DNA of 39,442 bases from Opitutaceae bacterium (GCA_016715765.1 JADJZJ010000024.1:1-39442); one strand, 5' to 3'; shown: positions 17,738-27,026, numbered from the stretch's first letter. The notes: generated from the sequence alone by a model not told the origin. Numbers and translations are program-made.

Positions 17738-18178
17738 ATGAAATACAAAATCCTCCTCACCCTCAGTCTGTCCGCCCTCGTCCTCGCCGGTTGCTCCAAA
17801 TCCGAACGCGCCGAGGCCAAGGCCGACATCAAGGAAGCCTACGTGGACACCAAGGCCGCCGTCGCGGACGCTTGGACCGACCTCAAGGACTACACCTTTG
17901 AAAAGCGCTCCGATTTCACCACCCGCACCGCGGCCATGACCGCCAAGCTCGATGCCGAGGTGAGCGAACTGCAGGCCAGCTATGCAGCGGACAAGGCCAG
18001 CGCCAGCCGCAAGGCCGCCATGGAAGAGCTGAAAAACTCCCGGGCCGAACTCGGCGAAAAGCTCGCCGCCCTCGGCAACGCCACCTCCGACACCTGGGCC
18101 AGCGCCAAGGCCAGCGTGATCGCCGCCTGGGACCGGACCGAGGCCGCCTACAAGAAGGCCAAGGCCGACAACTCGTAA
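17738..18178 (+). CDS. Small coiled-coil lipoprotein
   Basis: A 146-residue protein starting at ATG 17738; earlier in-frame codons would hide the signal. It has a type II signal peptide with lipobox LAGC (Cys19), so it should be lipidated and tethered to a membrane facing the periplasm. The rest is Ala/Lys/Glu-rich and helical, with repeats such as DIKEAYVDTKAAVADAWTDL and later SDTWASAKASVIAAWDRTEA, suggesting long amphipathic helices. The pattern recalls small envelope lipoproteins and apolipoprotein-like helical proteins. No named family is assigned. A strong terminator follows immediately, so it is probably monocistronic. Confidence 0.8.
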   Translation: MKYKILLTLSLSALVLAGCSKSERAEAKADIKEAYVDTKAAVADAWTDLKDYTFEKRSDFTTRTAAMTAKLDAEVSELQASYAADKASASRKAAMEELKNSRAELGEKLAALGNATSDTWASAKASVIAAWDRTEAAYKKAKADNS

Positions 18179-18201
18179 GCACACTGACAAATTCTTAGCC
18201 C

Positions 18202-18232
18202 AGCCGGCCGGATCCAATCCGGCCGGCTTTTT
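18202..18232 (+). terminator. Rho-independent terminator after lipoprotein gene
   Basis: Stem AGCCGGCCGGAT (18202-18213), loop CCA, perfect complement ATCCGGCCGGCT (18217-18228), then a run of five T. It begins 23 bases after the lipoprotein stop codon. Confidence 0.92.
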
Positions 18233-18289
18233 AGTGCAGGCAGAGTACAGCTTCCGATTTGCGGAAGGGACACGAATTTCCAATCCAGC

Positions 18290-18400
18290 TTAACCACAAA
18301 GAACACAAAGGTCCAAAGGCGGATGAAGCGTACGAGGCGCCTATAGGCGCACGGGAGACTCCCGCGAACCGGACAGCCATTTGTGTTCTTTGTGGTAAAA
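18290..18400. repeat. CACAAAGAACACAAAG palindromic repeat with GCGCCTATAGGCGC core
   Basis: Left arm TTAACCACAAAGAACACAAA, right arm TTTGTGTTCTTTGTGGTAAA. The spacer holds the perfect palindrome GCGCCTATAGGCGC at 18337-18350, as at 6893. It lies between the lipoprotein terminator and the M3 peptidase gene. About 230 bases from 18401 to 18630 contain no recognisable feature beyond the presumed promoter. Confidence 0.85.
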
Positions 18401-18630
18401 CCGGATCGAGGGATTCGGGTTAAGTGATTCCTGCGCCTGTGCCCGCAAAACCGATCCAGCCGGAGGTATAAGCTGTCCCCGCGAAAGGAATGTCCGGGGC
18501 TAATCGGCCTCCACCACTGGCGCGCCACCCTCCGTCCATCACCCAAAGGAACCATCCTTCCGGACGGCCTTGCACTCTCCGGATTATCTCCAATTTTTCA
18601 GCCATCTATCAATCCACCCGCATCTCACCG

Positions 18631-20775
18631 ATGAAACCCTTCGTGATTCCAGCCCTCGTGGCCACCCTGGTCCTCGCGCTTGCCGCCGGGGCCGCAACCA
18701 CCCCAACCCCACCCATGACCGCCAATCCGCTCCTCCTGCCCAGCAGCCTCCCCCATCAGTTTCCGCATTTCGACCTGATCAAGGACGAGCACTATGTGCC
18801 CGCCTTCGAACAGGGCATGGCGGAACAGCTGCAGGAAGTGGCGGCCATCGCCGGCAATCCGGCGCCGGCCACGTTCGACAACACGATCGTCGCCCTGGAA
18901 AAATCCGGCCAGACGCTCAACCGCGTGGCCGCGATCTTCGACAACCTCTCCGGCACGATCTCCAACGACACCATGCTGAAGATCGAGACCGAGATGGCGC
19001 CCCGCCTCTCCGCCCACCGCGACTCGATCAAGCTCAACCCCGCCCTCTTCACCCGCATCCGCGCGCTGTTCGACACACAGGCCCGGCTCGGCCTCGACGC
19101 GGAATCGGCCCGCCTGCTCGACCGCTATTACAAGGACTTCGCCCGCGCCGGCGCGCTTCTGCCCGACAGCGGCAAGACCCGCCTCACCAACCTCAACGCC
19201 GAGCTTGCCAGCCTGCTGACCGCCTTCACGCAGAACGTGCTGAAGGAAAAGAACGCCGACGCCGTCGTGATCGGCACCCGCGAGGAACTCGCCGGTCTCT
19301 CCGAGAGCGAGATCCAGACCGCCGCCGCGGCCGCCACCGCCGCGGGCCACGACGGCAAATACCTGCTGACCATCCTCAACACCACCGGCCAGCCCCCGCT
19401 CTCCTCGCTGACCAACCGGGCCACGCGCGAGAAGCTCATGCAGGCCGGGCTCGCCCGCGGCAGCCACGGCGGCGCCTACGACAACCGCGCGATCGTCGCC
19501 CGCATCGCCACCATCCGCGCCGAAATCGCCACCCTGCTCGGCTATGAGAACTACGCCGCCTACCAGGCCGCCGAACAGACCGCCCGCAGCGTGGGTGCGG
19601 TGAACAAGCTCCTCGCCGATCTCGCCAGGCCCGCCGTCGCCAACGCCCGCCGGGAGGCCGCCGACATCCAGGCGGTGATCGACGCGGAAAAGGGCGGCTT
19701 CACCGTGTCCGCCGCCGACTGGGACCTTTACGCCGAGAAGGTGCGCGTCGCGCGCTACGCCTTCGACGAGTCGCAGATCCGGCAGTACTTTGAGATGAAC
19801 CGCGTCATCCAGGACGGCGTGTTCTTCGCCGCGACCAAGCTCTTCGGCCTCACCTTCCAGGAGCGCACCGACCTGCCGAAGTACCATCCCGACACGCAGA
19901 TCTTCGAGATCTTCAACGCCGATGGCTCGCACCTCGCGTTCATCGTCATGGACATGTACGCCCGGCCGTCGAAACGCGGCGGCGCCTGGATGAACGAATA
20001 TGTCGCGCAGTCCGGCCTCCTCGGCCAGACCGCCGTCGTCGGCAACCACCTCAATGTCCCGAAGCCCCCGGCGGGCGAGCCCACGCTGCTCACCTTCGAC
20101 GAGGTCACGACCGCCTTCCACGAGTTCGGCCACGCGCTGCACGGCATGTGCTCCGATGTGAAATACCCGCGCTTCGCCGGCACCAATGTGCCGCGCGACT
20201 TCGTCGAGTTCCCCTCGCAGGCCAACGAGATGTGGGCCGCCTGGCCCGAGGTGCTCGCCAACTACGCCAGGCACTACCAGACCGGCGAGCCGCTCCCGGC
20301 GGAACTGCTCGCCAAGGTGATGTCGGCGCGGAAGTTCAACCAGGGCTATGCGACGACGGAATACCTTGCCGCCAGCCTGCTCGACCAGGCCTGGCACCAG
20401 TTGAAGGCAGGTGAAGTGCCGTCCGCCGACGGTGTGCTGGCCTTCGAGGCCGCCGCCCTGAAAAAGGCCGGCGTGGACTTCGCGCCCGTGCCGCCGCGCT
20501 ACCGCAGCACCTACTTCTCGCACATCTTCACCGGCAACGACTACGCCGCGGGCTACTATTCGTACCTGTGGAGCGAGGTGCTCGATGCCGACACCGTGGA
20601 GTGGTTCAAGCAGAACGGCGGCCTGACCCGGAAGAACGGCGACCACTACCGCGCCACCGTCCTTTCCCGCGGCAGCAGCGGCGAGGCGATGGACCTCTAC
20701 CGTTCCTTCCGCGGCGCCGATCCCGAGATCAAGCCGCTCCTCGAACGCCGCGGCCTCGACACCGGCGCGGAGTGA
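18631..20775 (+). CDS. dcp: Exported M3 peptidase, peptidyl-dipeptidase Dcp type
   Basis: Protein of 714 residues from ATG 18631, which starts a clear signal peptide (MKPFVIPALVATLVLALAAG); the longer in-frame GTG/ATG choices upstream do not. The mature N-terminus (NPLLLPSSLPHQFPHFDLI, then PAFEQGM and NTIVALEKSG) matches Dcp more than oligopeptidase A. The zinc site is intact: His497-Glu498-Phe-Gly-His501 in FHEFGHALHGM, and Glu526 in FVEFPSQANEMWA with the 25-residue spacing seen in the M3 family. It should remove dipeptides from the C-terminus of oligopeptides in the periplasm. E. coli Dcp is usually described as lacking a signal peptide, so export is a notable difference. Confidence 0.9.
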   Translation: MKPFVIPALVATLVLALAAGAATTPTPPMTANPLLLPSSLPHQFPHFDLIKDEHYVPAFEQGMAEQLQEVAAIAGNPAPATFDNTIVALEKSGQTLNRVAAIFDNLSGTISNDTMLKIETEMAPRLSAHRDSIKLNPALFTRIRALFDTQARLGLDAESARLLDRYYKDFARAGALLPDSGKTRLTNLNAELASLLTAFTQNVLKEKNADAVVIGTREELAGLSESEIQTAAAAATAAGHDGKYLLTILNTTGQPPLSSLTNRATREKLMQAGLARGSHGGAYDNRAIVARIATIRAEIATLLGYENYAAYQAAEQTARSVGAVNKLLADLARPAVANARREAADIQAVIDAEKGGFTVSAADWDLYAEKVRVARYAFDESQIRQYFEMNRVIQDGVFFAATKLFGLTFQERTDLPKYHPDTQIFEIFNADGSHLAFIVMDMYARPSKRGGAWMNEYVAQSGLLGQTAVVGNHLNVPKPPAGEPTLLTFDEVTTAFHEFGHALHGMCSDVKYPRFAGTNVPRDFVEFPSQANEMWAAWPEVLANYARHYQTGEPLPAELLAKVMSARKFNQGYATTEYLAASLLDQAWHQLKAGEVPSADGVLAFEAAALKKAGVDFAPVPPRYRSTYFSHIFTGNDYAAGYYSYLWSEVLDADTVEWFKQNGGLTRKNGDHYRATVLSRGSSGEAMDLYRSFRGADPEIKPLLERRGLDTGAE

Positions 20776-21199
20776 TAGTTCGCGCCTGGCGCGAAGGAAG
20801 ATATATCGTCTTTCCAGAATGGCAGGTCTCCGACCTGCCATTCTAGCGCTTATCTGCAGATGAAGCGTTAAAAGGCGGGTCACACCTGTCCTCCGTAGCC
20901 TCGGCGAAGGTGGAGACCCGCCCTATTTGGACCCTGGCGATTTCGTACTTTTGCGACACCTTTCTCGGCAAATACTTTCCCGCGGATCACGCGGATGACC
21001 GCGGATAATACCTCCGGCATCCGCGTCAATCCGCGTGATCCGCGGCAAAGATTGAATTCAAAACGGCGCTACAGACTCCTGACGAAGCCGGATGAGGTGT
21101 TAGCTGTCGCAGGTAGGGCGAGGCGTCCTCGCCGAGCCGCGGCTCACCGGGGACGGTTCGCCCTACCCTCAGTCTGAGCTGCGCTTGCGGCCGCCCCGC
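20776..21199. repeat. Gap with four different palindromic repeats
   Basis: In order: a hairpin at 20816-20844 (AGAATGGCAGGT against ACCTGCCATTCT), a GGCGGGT...ACCCGCC element at 20871-20928, a GCGGAT variant of the CACGGAT family at 20979-21045 (CGCGGATCACGCGGATGACC against TCCGCGTGATCCGCGG) and a GTAGGGCGAGGC...GCCCTAC element at 21113-21166. No gene is seen. The first hairpin follows the dcp stop and may end its transcript, but it lacks a T-tract. Confidence 0.82.
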
Positions 21200-21835
21200 T
21201 CACCGCTTCCACGGCGCCGTGACGACCTTGAAGCCGTCGGCGGTTTTGCGGAAGTACACGTTGTCGGTCTCGAAATACTCCGTGCCCTCATACCAGATGC
21301 TTGTCGCATCGGCCGGCAACGACTTCGTCAGCGCCCCCAGCGGAGCCTCGGTCCAGATGAGGCCGTCCGGTGTCTTGCGGAAGAACTGCCCGTCCTTGAA
21401 GAGGTACTCGGTGTTGTTCAGCCAGATGGATTGGTAATCCTCGTCCACGACCGTCGCCGGCTTGACCACCTTGACCGGCGCATCGACGACCACGTAGCCG
21501 TCGCGCGCGGGCTGATAATAGATGTCGTCATAGCGGTAATAGACCGTGCTGCCCACGTACACGCGGATGGCGCGCGGCGGCAGCCCGCGCACGTGCGCAC
21601 CGCGCGGCGCGCGCACCACGACCAGGCCATGCCGCGGATCATGCCGGTAGAACCGGCCGCGATGGTGGTAATAGTGATCCTTGCCCACCGTCACCTCCGC
21701 GTAGCCATGCGGCAGGCGGAAACCGACACCGAGCGAGACATTGACCCGGGAATCCGCCCGCAGGTCCGTGGCGGCCAGACCGGCGGCCCCCGCGAGCGTG
21801 AGAAGAGCGATGCGCAGCAGTGATGATGTTTTCAT
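21200..21835 (-). CDS. Secreted DUF6515-like protein
   Basis: A 211-residue protein from ATG 21835 (MKTSSLLRIALLTLAGAAGL), which gives a clear signal peptide; the ORF extends further upstream but through repeat-derived sequence. The central region is Tyr/His/Arg-rich (KDHYYHHRGRFYRHDPRH, VYYRYDDIYYQP) with VVVRAPRGAHVRGLPP and YVVVDAPVKVV, a pattern of DUF6515 proteins. Two short repeats near the C-terminus share a pattern (YLFKDGQFFRKTPDGLIWTE and YFETDNVYFRKTADGFKVVT), suggesting duplicated beta units. Function is unknown; likely periplasmic or envelope-associated. Confidence 0.75.
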   Translation of the reverse strand: MKTSSLLRIALLTLAGAAGLAATDLRADSRVNVSLGVGFRLPHGYAEVTVGKDHYYHHRGRFYRHDPRHGLVVVRAPRGAHVRGLPPRAIRVYVGSTVYYRYDDIYYQPARDGYVVVDAPVKVVKPATVVDEDYQSIWLNNTEYLFKDGQFFRKTPDGLIWTEAPLGALTKSLPADATSIWYEGTEYFETDNVYFRKTADGFKVVTAPWKR

Positions 21836-21947
21836 GGTAGGTAAATCTGCAGACACCCCTTTGACGCTGATTCGGGCCAAAGGTTTCGCGAATCCGACCC
21901 CGGGCCGGGGAGCGCCTTCAAACCCTGATCCTTTCTCCTTTGTCATG

Positions 21948-22024
21948 CTGAACGCAGGGAAGAATCCAGTGCACGAGAGTCGAAGGCTTCGATATGCGCA
22001 CACTGGATTCTTCGCTGCGCTCAG
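21948..22024. repeat. Inverted repeat CTGAACGCAG...CTGCGCTCAG
   Basis: 24-bp arms with three mismatches: CTGAACGCAGGGAAGAATCC then AGTG, and CACTGGATTCTTCGCTGCGC then TCAG. It lies between two divergent secreted-protein genes. The sequence belongs to the widespread 'CTGAGCGCAGCGAAG' type of intergenic palindrome, as I recall it from other bacterial genomes. Confidence 0.75.
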
Positions 22025-22094
22025 CCCTGACAATCAGGGCATTGAAAGCCCCGCCTCCCCGGAACCCGTCCGGTCCCGCCGGGTCACAACATCC

Positions 22095-22676
22095 ATGAAC
22101 TCGCTTCGTTGGTTCCTGGTGGCGCTTGGGTCCGGCCTGCTGTTGCCGGCCTCCGTCGCAAGCGCCGAGGAAGCCCTCTTTTCCGTCCGGCTGCATGCCA
22201 ATGAGTTCGTGGCGATCGGCCTGACCGCGCTGACGCCGGAGGAACTCACCGCCCTCAACCAGTTCGTGGCGCGGGAGATCGCCTCGGCCCGTCAGGGCGG
22301 GGTCACGGCCTTTCGCGGGAATTTCCTCAGCCGCCGCACACCGGCGGAGCGCACGGCGGCGGGTCTGGACAAGCTGTCGCCGGCCGGACGGGACCGGCTG
22401 AATCAGGCCGTGGCCACGGCGCTCACCGTGCGCAATTCAACCACACCCGTTGCGGTCGTCCCGTCGGCAGAAGCTGGCGGCATCGAGGTCCGTTCAGCCT
22501 TGAAGCCCGAGGTTCATGGCACGGTCACGCTGGGTTACGGCTGGGGTCGCGGCGGCAGTTATCGTTTTGGCAGCGTGGACACCTGGTACTACGATCCGGC
22601 ATCGCGCATCACGATCGGCCTCGGCGTGGGTGCCGTGCGCGGCAGCGGCCTGGGCCGCGGCTGCTGGCGGTATTGA
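22095..22676 (+). CDS. Secreted protein of unknown function
   Basis: A 193-residue protein from ATG 22095, chosen because it starts a signal peptide (MNSLRWFLVALGSGLLLPAS, cleavage near ASAEE). The frame is open upstream but runs through the inverted repeat. Two short related segments are visible (LTALTPEELTALNQFVAREI and LDKLSPAGRDRLNQAVATAL), each a predicted helix pair. The C-terminus is Gly/Tyr/Arg-rich (GYGWGRGGSYRFG, GLGVGAVRGSGLGRGCWRY). No family was recognised. It is divergent from the DUF6515-like gene, and both are likely envelope proteins. Confidence 0.7.
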   Translation: MNSLRWFLVALGSGLLLPASVASAEEALFSVRLHANEFVAIGLTALTPEELTALNQFVAREIASARQGGVTAFRGNFLSRRTPAERTAAGLDKLSPAGRDRLNQAVATALTVRNSTTPVAVVPSAEAGGIEVRSALKPEVHGTVTLGYGWGRGGSYRFGSVDTWYYDPASRITIGLGVGAVRGSGLGRGCWRY

Positions 22677-22911
22677 TCGCACCCGGGCCTGCGCGGACCG
22701 GTTTGGGGAAATGAACCGGAAGTCTGTCCGCAAAGCGCCCAATCCCATCGCTTAACCTCCCGGCACCGGACCGGCCGGGCCCGAGGAGAAGCGTCGTTTA
22801 CGTGATTAATATAAAATTCCCCTGAAAGATTACGCTGGCCGTGACGGATATTGGTGCTGAATCTTAACTAGCTTTGCCAAAATGGCCGGGCTTCCCCGCA
22901 CACACCATACG

Positions 22912-23778
22912 ATGTCAGATTCATCCACCGCCGGCAAAAAAGAGCCCAAGTTCTCACTTTGGCGTTTTGTCCTCGTCAACGTCATCACCTTCGCCGGCCT
23001 CTGCCTCGCCCTGGCGCTGCTCGCCCCGGGCGTCTGGGCGGCACAACTCGCCGCCGGCTGGCTGCCGATCCTCGGCATCGTGCTGGCCGTGCACCTCGCG
23101 GCGGCCTTCCTGGAATTCTTCTTTCATCGCTACGTGCTGCACGCGCCGCTGGTCCCGTTCCTCGCCTATTTTTACCGGCAGCACACGCTCCACCATGCCC
23201 TGACCCGGGTCGGCTATCAAAAGGGCCGCCACACGGGCGAGTCCATTCCCTGCCTGGTCGAAAACCGCTACCCCATCGTCGAGGAGAAGCAGTTTGAGGC
23301 GTCCTATTTCCCGTGGTACTCGCTGCTGGTGTTCACGTTCGTGGCCTGCCCGATCCTGATCCCATTGCAGTACCTGCTGCCCACGGTCCCCTTCATGCTG
23401 GGCGGCTTCATCGCGGTCTTCCTGTCGCTCGTGCTGTACGAGACCATCCACGCCATCGAGCACTGGCCGCAGGCGACCTGGGACCGGCTGGTCTCGCTGC
23501 CGCGCACGGGTCCCTTCTGGCGCAAGGCCTACGCCTTCCACCTCCGGCACCACGCCGACATCCGCTGCAACGAATCCATTTCCGGCTTCTTCGCGCTGCC
23601 GGTACCCGACTGGCTTTTCGGCACCTATGTGGATCCCGAGACCCTCTACCGGCACGGCGAAACTGCGCCGCCGGAGGAGTTCGTGAGCCCGCAGCCGCGG
23701 TTCGCTTTCCTCCGCTGGCTCGACCGCCGCGCCGACCAGTCCGTGCAGTCGCGCCGCCAGCGCCGCGCCGCCGCCTGA
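22912..23778 (+). CDS. Fatty acid hydroxylase/sterol desaturase family protein
   Basis: Membrane protein of 288 residues if started at ATG 22912; ATG 22882 would add ten residues and cannot be excluded. Four or five hydrophobic helices surround the di-iron histidine clusters HRYVLH, HTLHHALT, HAIEH and HLRHHAD, the pattern of the fatty acid hydroxylase superfamily. It probably oxidises a lipid (hydroxylation or desaturation) at the inner membrane using O2. The C-terminus is Arg-rich (RRADQSVQSRRQRRAAA). No lipid-biosynthesis partner is adjacent. An AT-rich stretch upstream (22797-22820) may hold the promoter, but no standard spacing is seen. Confidence 0.85.
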   Translation: MSDSSTAGKKEPKFSLWRFVLVNVITFAGLCLALALLAPGVWAAQLAAGWLPILGIVLAVHLAAAFLEFFFHRYVLHAPLVPFLAYFYRQHTLHHALTRVGYQKGRHTGESIPCLVENRYPIVEEKQFEASYFPWYSLLVFTFVACPILIPLQYLLPTVPFMLGGFIAVFLSLVLYETIHAIEHWPQATWDRLVSLPRTGPFWRKAYAFHLRHHADIRCNESISGFFALPVPDWLFGTYVDPETLYRHGETAPPEEFVSPQPRFAFLRWLDRRADQSVQSRRQRRAAA

Positions 23779-23864
23779 GCGCCGGACCACCGTAACGTCC
23801 CGGCAAACGCGACTGGGTTTGGCTTTGCATCCGGCTGCGGGACGCCTTGGCATCGGGTTGCAGT

Positions 23865-25400
23865 ATGTCCGCCCCACCCCATCCGTTCGCCGAGGTCAGG
23901 GAAGTCGTCCAGGAAGCTGTCGAGCAGCCGAAGCATTACGGACTCAGGCAATGGACCGGCTGGGTCCTTGGCCCCGGAGCCCTGCTCGCCTGCCTGCTCC
24001 TGCCCGCCCCGTCCGGACTCAGTCCCGAGGGCTGGCGCACGGCCGGCGTGGCGATGCTGATGGCCACTTTCTGGATCTGCGAATCCGTGCCGATCCCGAT
24101 CACCGCGCTCCTGCCCCTGGTGCTGTTTCCGGCCCTGCACCTGGGCAACATCACCGAAACCACCGCGCCATACGCCAACCCGATAATCTACCTCTTCTTC
24201 GGCGGCTTTCTCATCGCCCTCGCAATGCAGCGCTGGAATCTCCACCGCCGGGTCGCATTGAATCTCATCGGTTTCATGGGCACGCGGCCGGCCCGCATCG
24301 TCGGCGGATTCCTGCTCGCCTCGGCCCTCATCAGCATGTGGGTGAGCAATACCGCGACCGCGCTCATGATGCTGCCCATCGCGCTTTCCGTCGTGCAGCT
24401 GCGGCCCAACGAAGGCCGTGACACCGCCGCCGACCGGGCCTTCGCCACCGCGCTGCTGCTGGCGGTCGCCTACGGTGCCACGACCGGCGGCATGGCCACC
24501 CTCATCGGCACGCCGCCCAACGCCCTCCTCGCCGCCTACGTGAGCAAGGTGTACGGTTTCAACCTCGGTTTCGGCCAGTGGATGCTCCTCGGCGTGCCGG
24601 TCATGCTCGTCACCTTGCCGGTGGTCTACCTCGTGCTCACCCGCATCGCCCTGCGGCTTGCTCCCGGCGAGATCCCCGGCATGGCGGCGCTGATCCGCGA
24701 GCAGAAGGCCGGGTTGGGCGCATTTTCGCGGGGCGAGTCCGCGGTGCTGGCGGTCTTCACCGGCACCGCGCTGGCCTGGGTTTTCCAGCCTTGGCTCGCC
24801 CGGGCCGTGCCTTTTCTCACCGACACCACCATCGCCATGGCCGGCGGCCTGCTGTTGTTTCTCATTCCCGTCAACCTGCGGCGCGGTGAATTCGTGATGA
24901 ACTGGGAAGCGACCAAAGGGCTGCCCTGGGACGTGCTGCTGCTCTTCGGCGGCGGGCTCAGCCTCGCCGGCAACATCGAAAGGCACGGCCTCTCCCGCTA
25001 CCTCGGCAGCCTCTGCGCCGGCCTCGACGGCCTGCCGATGCTCGCGATCCTGTGCCTCGTGTGCTTCGGCATCCTCTTGCTCACGGAGCTGACCAGCAAC
25101 ACCGCCACCGCCGCGACCTTCCTGCCCATCACCGGCGCCATTGCCCTCAGCCTCGGCCAAAATCCCCTGCTCTTCCTCATTCCCACGGCCCTGGCGGCCA
25201 ACTGTTCCTATATGCTGCCCGTCGGCACGCCGCCGAACGCCATCGTCTTCAGCAGCGGCCACGTCACGCTCCCGCAGATGGCCCGCGCAGGCATCCTGCT
25301 CAATCTTCTGCTCGTACCCATCATCGTCGGCCTCGTTTTCCTCCTCGGCCCCTGGGTCTTTGGCATCGAACTCAACCTCCTGCCAGCCTGGGCCAGGTAG
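23865..25400 (+). CDS. SLC13/DASS family anion transporter
   Basis: A 511-residue inner-membrane transporter. ATG 23865 is preferred over a TTG at 23847. Family motifs are duplicated as expected for inverted repeats: MWVSNTATALMM and LTELTSNTATAATF (SNT motifs that bind sodium and carboxylate), then LIGTPPNALL and PVGTPPNAIVFSSG. About eleven or more hydrophobic segments are visible. DASS proteins import dicarboxylates, citrate or sulfate with sodium. The SNT motifs favour a di- or tricarboxylate, but the substrate is not proven. It is followed after about 110 bp by peptidase T in the same direction. Confidence 0.9.
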   Translation: MSAPPHPFAEVREVVQEAVEQPKHYGLRQWTGWVLGPGALLACLLLPAPSGLSPEGWRTAGVAMLMATFWICESVPIPITALLPLVLFPALHLGNITETTAPYANPIIYLFFGGFLIALAMQRWNLHRRVALNLIGFMGTRPARIVGGFLLASALISMWVSNTATALMMLPIALSVVQLRPNEGRDTAADRAFATALLLAVAYGATTGGMATLIGTPPNALLAAYVSKVYGFNLGFGQWMLLGVPVMLVTLPVVYLVLTRIALRLAPGEIPGMAALIREQKAGLGAFSRGESAVLAVFTGTALAWVFQPWLARAVPFLTDTTIAMAGGLLLFLIPVNLRRGEFVMNWEATKGLPWDVLLLFGGGLSLAGNIERHGLSRYLGSLCAGLDGLPMLAILCLVCFGILLLTELTSNTATAATFLPITGAIALSLGQNPLLFLIPTALAANCSYMLPVGTPPNAIVFSSGHVTLPQMARAGILLNLLLVPIIVGLVFLLGPWVFGIELNLLPAWAR

Positions 25401-25412
25401 GACTTGGCTCCC

Positions 25413-25447
25413 TCATCCGTGGGATCCGTGAAATCCGTGGTTAAAAA
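25413..25447. repeat. Solo right arm of the CACGGAT family
   Basis: Three ATCCGTG units in 9-bp steps, ending GGTTAAAAAT, without a matching left arm nearby. It sits 13 bases after the SLC13 stop. It shows that arms can exist alone, as remnants or as one-ended insertions. Confidence 0.8.
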
Positions 25448-25512
25448 TACCGTGCCGCTTCCTCCGTGCTTCGGTGTTGCGCGACCGCGGCCGCTGGCGC
25501 GAAGTTAGCTCC

Positions 25513-26747
25513 ATGCAAATCGACTCCGCCGACCTCCTCGAACGCTTCCTGCGCTACGTGCAGATTGACACGCGCAGCCACGACGCCACCGGCACCACCC
25601 CCAGCACGCCCGGCCAGTGGGACCTCCTCCGGTTGCTGGAACGCGAACTCCACGGCATCGGCGCCCGGGAAGTGACGATCGACCAGCACGGCTACGTACT
25701 CGGCACGATTCCCGCGACGGTGCAGGAATCCGTCCCGGTCATCGCCTGGTTCGGCCATTGCGACACCGCGACCAATCTCCCCAGCGCCGCCAAGCCGATC
25801 GTCCATCGCAAATATGATGGCCGACCCATCGTGCTGCCCGACGATCCTTCGCAGGTGCTCACCGTCGAAACCACCCCGTTCCTGCGCGAGGCGATCGGGC
25901 AGGATGTCATCACCGCCAGCGGCACGACCCTGCTCGGCGCCGACGACAAGGCCGGCGTCGCCATCGTCATGGCCGCCGCGCGCCACCTGCTGCGGCACCC
26001 GGAAATCCCCCACGGCAAAATCCGCGTCTGCTTCAATCCCGACGAGGAAATCGGCCACGGGGTGGACAAGCTCGACCTTGCGACCGTCGGCGCCGCCACC
26101 GCCTACACCCTCGACGGCGCCGAGCGCGGCGAGATTTGTTTCGAGACCTTCAGCGCGGATGGCGCGGTGCTTGAGATCCATGGCATCGCCTCGCATCCGG
26201 GCTGGGCGAAGCATGTCATGGTCAATGCCCTCCGCCTCGCCGGCCGCTATGTCGCCGCCCTGCCCATGGCGCAAACGCCCGAACGCACCGCCGGGCGCGA
26301 AGGATTCATCCATCCGCTGGAAATCACCGGCACCGCCGAACACGCGACCGTGCGCTTCCTCATCCGCGACTTCGAACTCGACGGTCTCGCCGCCAAGCAT
26401 GCGCTCATGGAGCAACTCGCCGCCGACCTCCGGACGGCCGAGCCCAAGGCGCGCGTCACGCTCACCTTCAAGGAGCAGTACCGCAACATGCGCTACTGGC
26501 TCGAAAAGGACATGCGCCCCGTGGAATTCGCCCGCGAGGCCGCCCGCCGCGCCGGGGTGAAGCCATTCGACCAGCCCATCCGCGGCGGCACCGACGGCTC
26601 CCGCCTCACCGCCCGCGGCCTGCCCACCCCAACATCTTCACCGGCATGCACGAGGTCCACAGTCAGCGCGAGTGGGTCACCCTGCAGGACATGGAAAAGG
26701 CCGTGGAGACGCTGCTGCACCTCGCGCAAGTCTGGGCGGGGAAATGA
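25513..26747 (+). pseudogene. pepT: Peptidase T (tripeptidase), frameshifted near C-terminus
   Basis: M20 family tripeptide aminopeptidase; about 411 residues when one base is restored near 26635 (CTGCCCACCCC likely lacks a C), close to E. coli PepT (408). It starts at ATG 25513. Zinc/catalytic motifs are WFGHCDTATNLPS, LLGADDKAGVAIVM, FNPDEEIGHG and LDGAERGEICFETFSADG. The repaired C-terminus reads PNIFTGMHEVHSQREWVTLQ and supplies the last metal-binding His. As read, the uncorrected frame runs to 26808 and lacks that His. It removes the N-terminal residue of tripeptides in the cytoplasm. The high similarity right up to and after the break favours sequencing error. Confidence 0.9.
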
Positions 26748-26756
26748 GGCCGTGGA

Positions 26757-26936
26757 GGGAACGCTAATCTGCGCTGATCTTCGCTCATCCGATCCCAAGG
26801 CATTTTAACCGCAAAGAACGCAAAGCACACAGAGATGCCAGGCAGTTTGAAGCGCTTCTATGTGTTCTCTGCGTTCCTTGCGGTAAAATGATCAGATGGA
26901 TTGGATCAGGGTATATTTGCGAAGATGAGCGTTCCA
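26757..26936. repeat. Nested repeat: GGAACGCTAATC outer, CGCAAAGAACGCAAAG inner
   Basis: Outer arms are GGGAACGCTAATCTGCGC (plus CTTCGCTCATC) and CGAAGATGAGCGTTCC. Inner arms are TTTAACCGCAAAGAACGCAA and TTCTCTGCGTTCCTTGCGGT followed by AAAA. It fills the gap between pepT and the beta-propeller gene. The structure is the same as the element at 6797-6988. Confidence 0.85.
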
Positions 26937-27026
26937 TTTTCTCCGGGTCGCAAACCGGCCATCAAGGCAGGTGACGTTCCATCCTGACGGCTTTGCCTTC
27001 GCAGAGATCCGGTCCATGCTCGCGGC

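Noticed and set aside
20816..20844. Rho-independent terminator after dcp.
   Set aside because: The hairpin is strong, but no T-run follows, and its sequence matches the dispersed palindrome families, so a terminator call is not supported.
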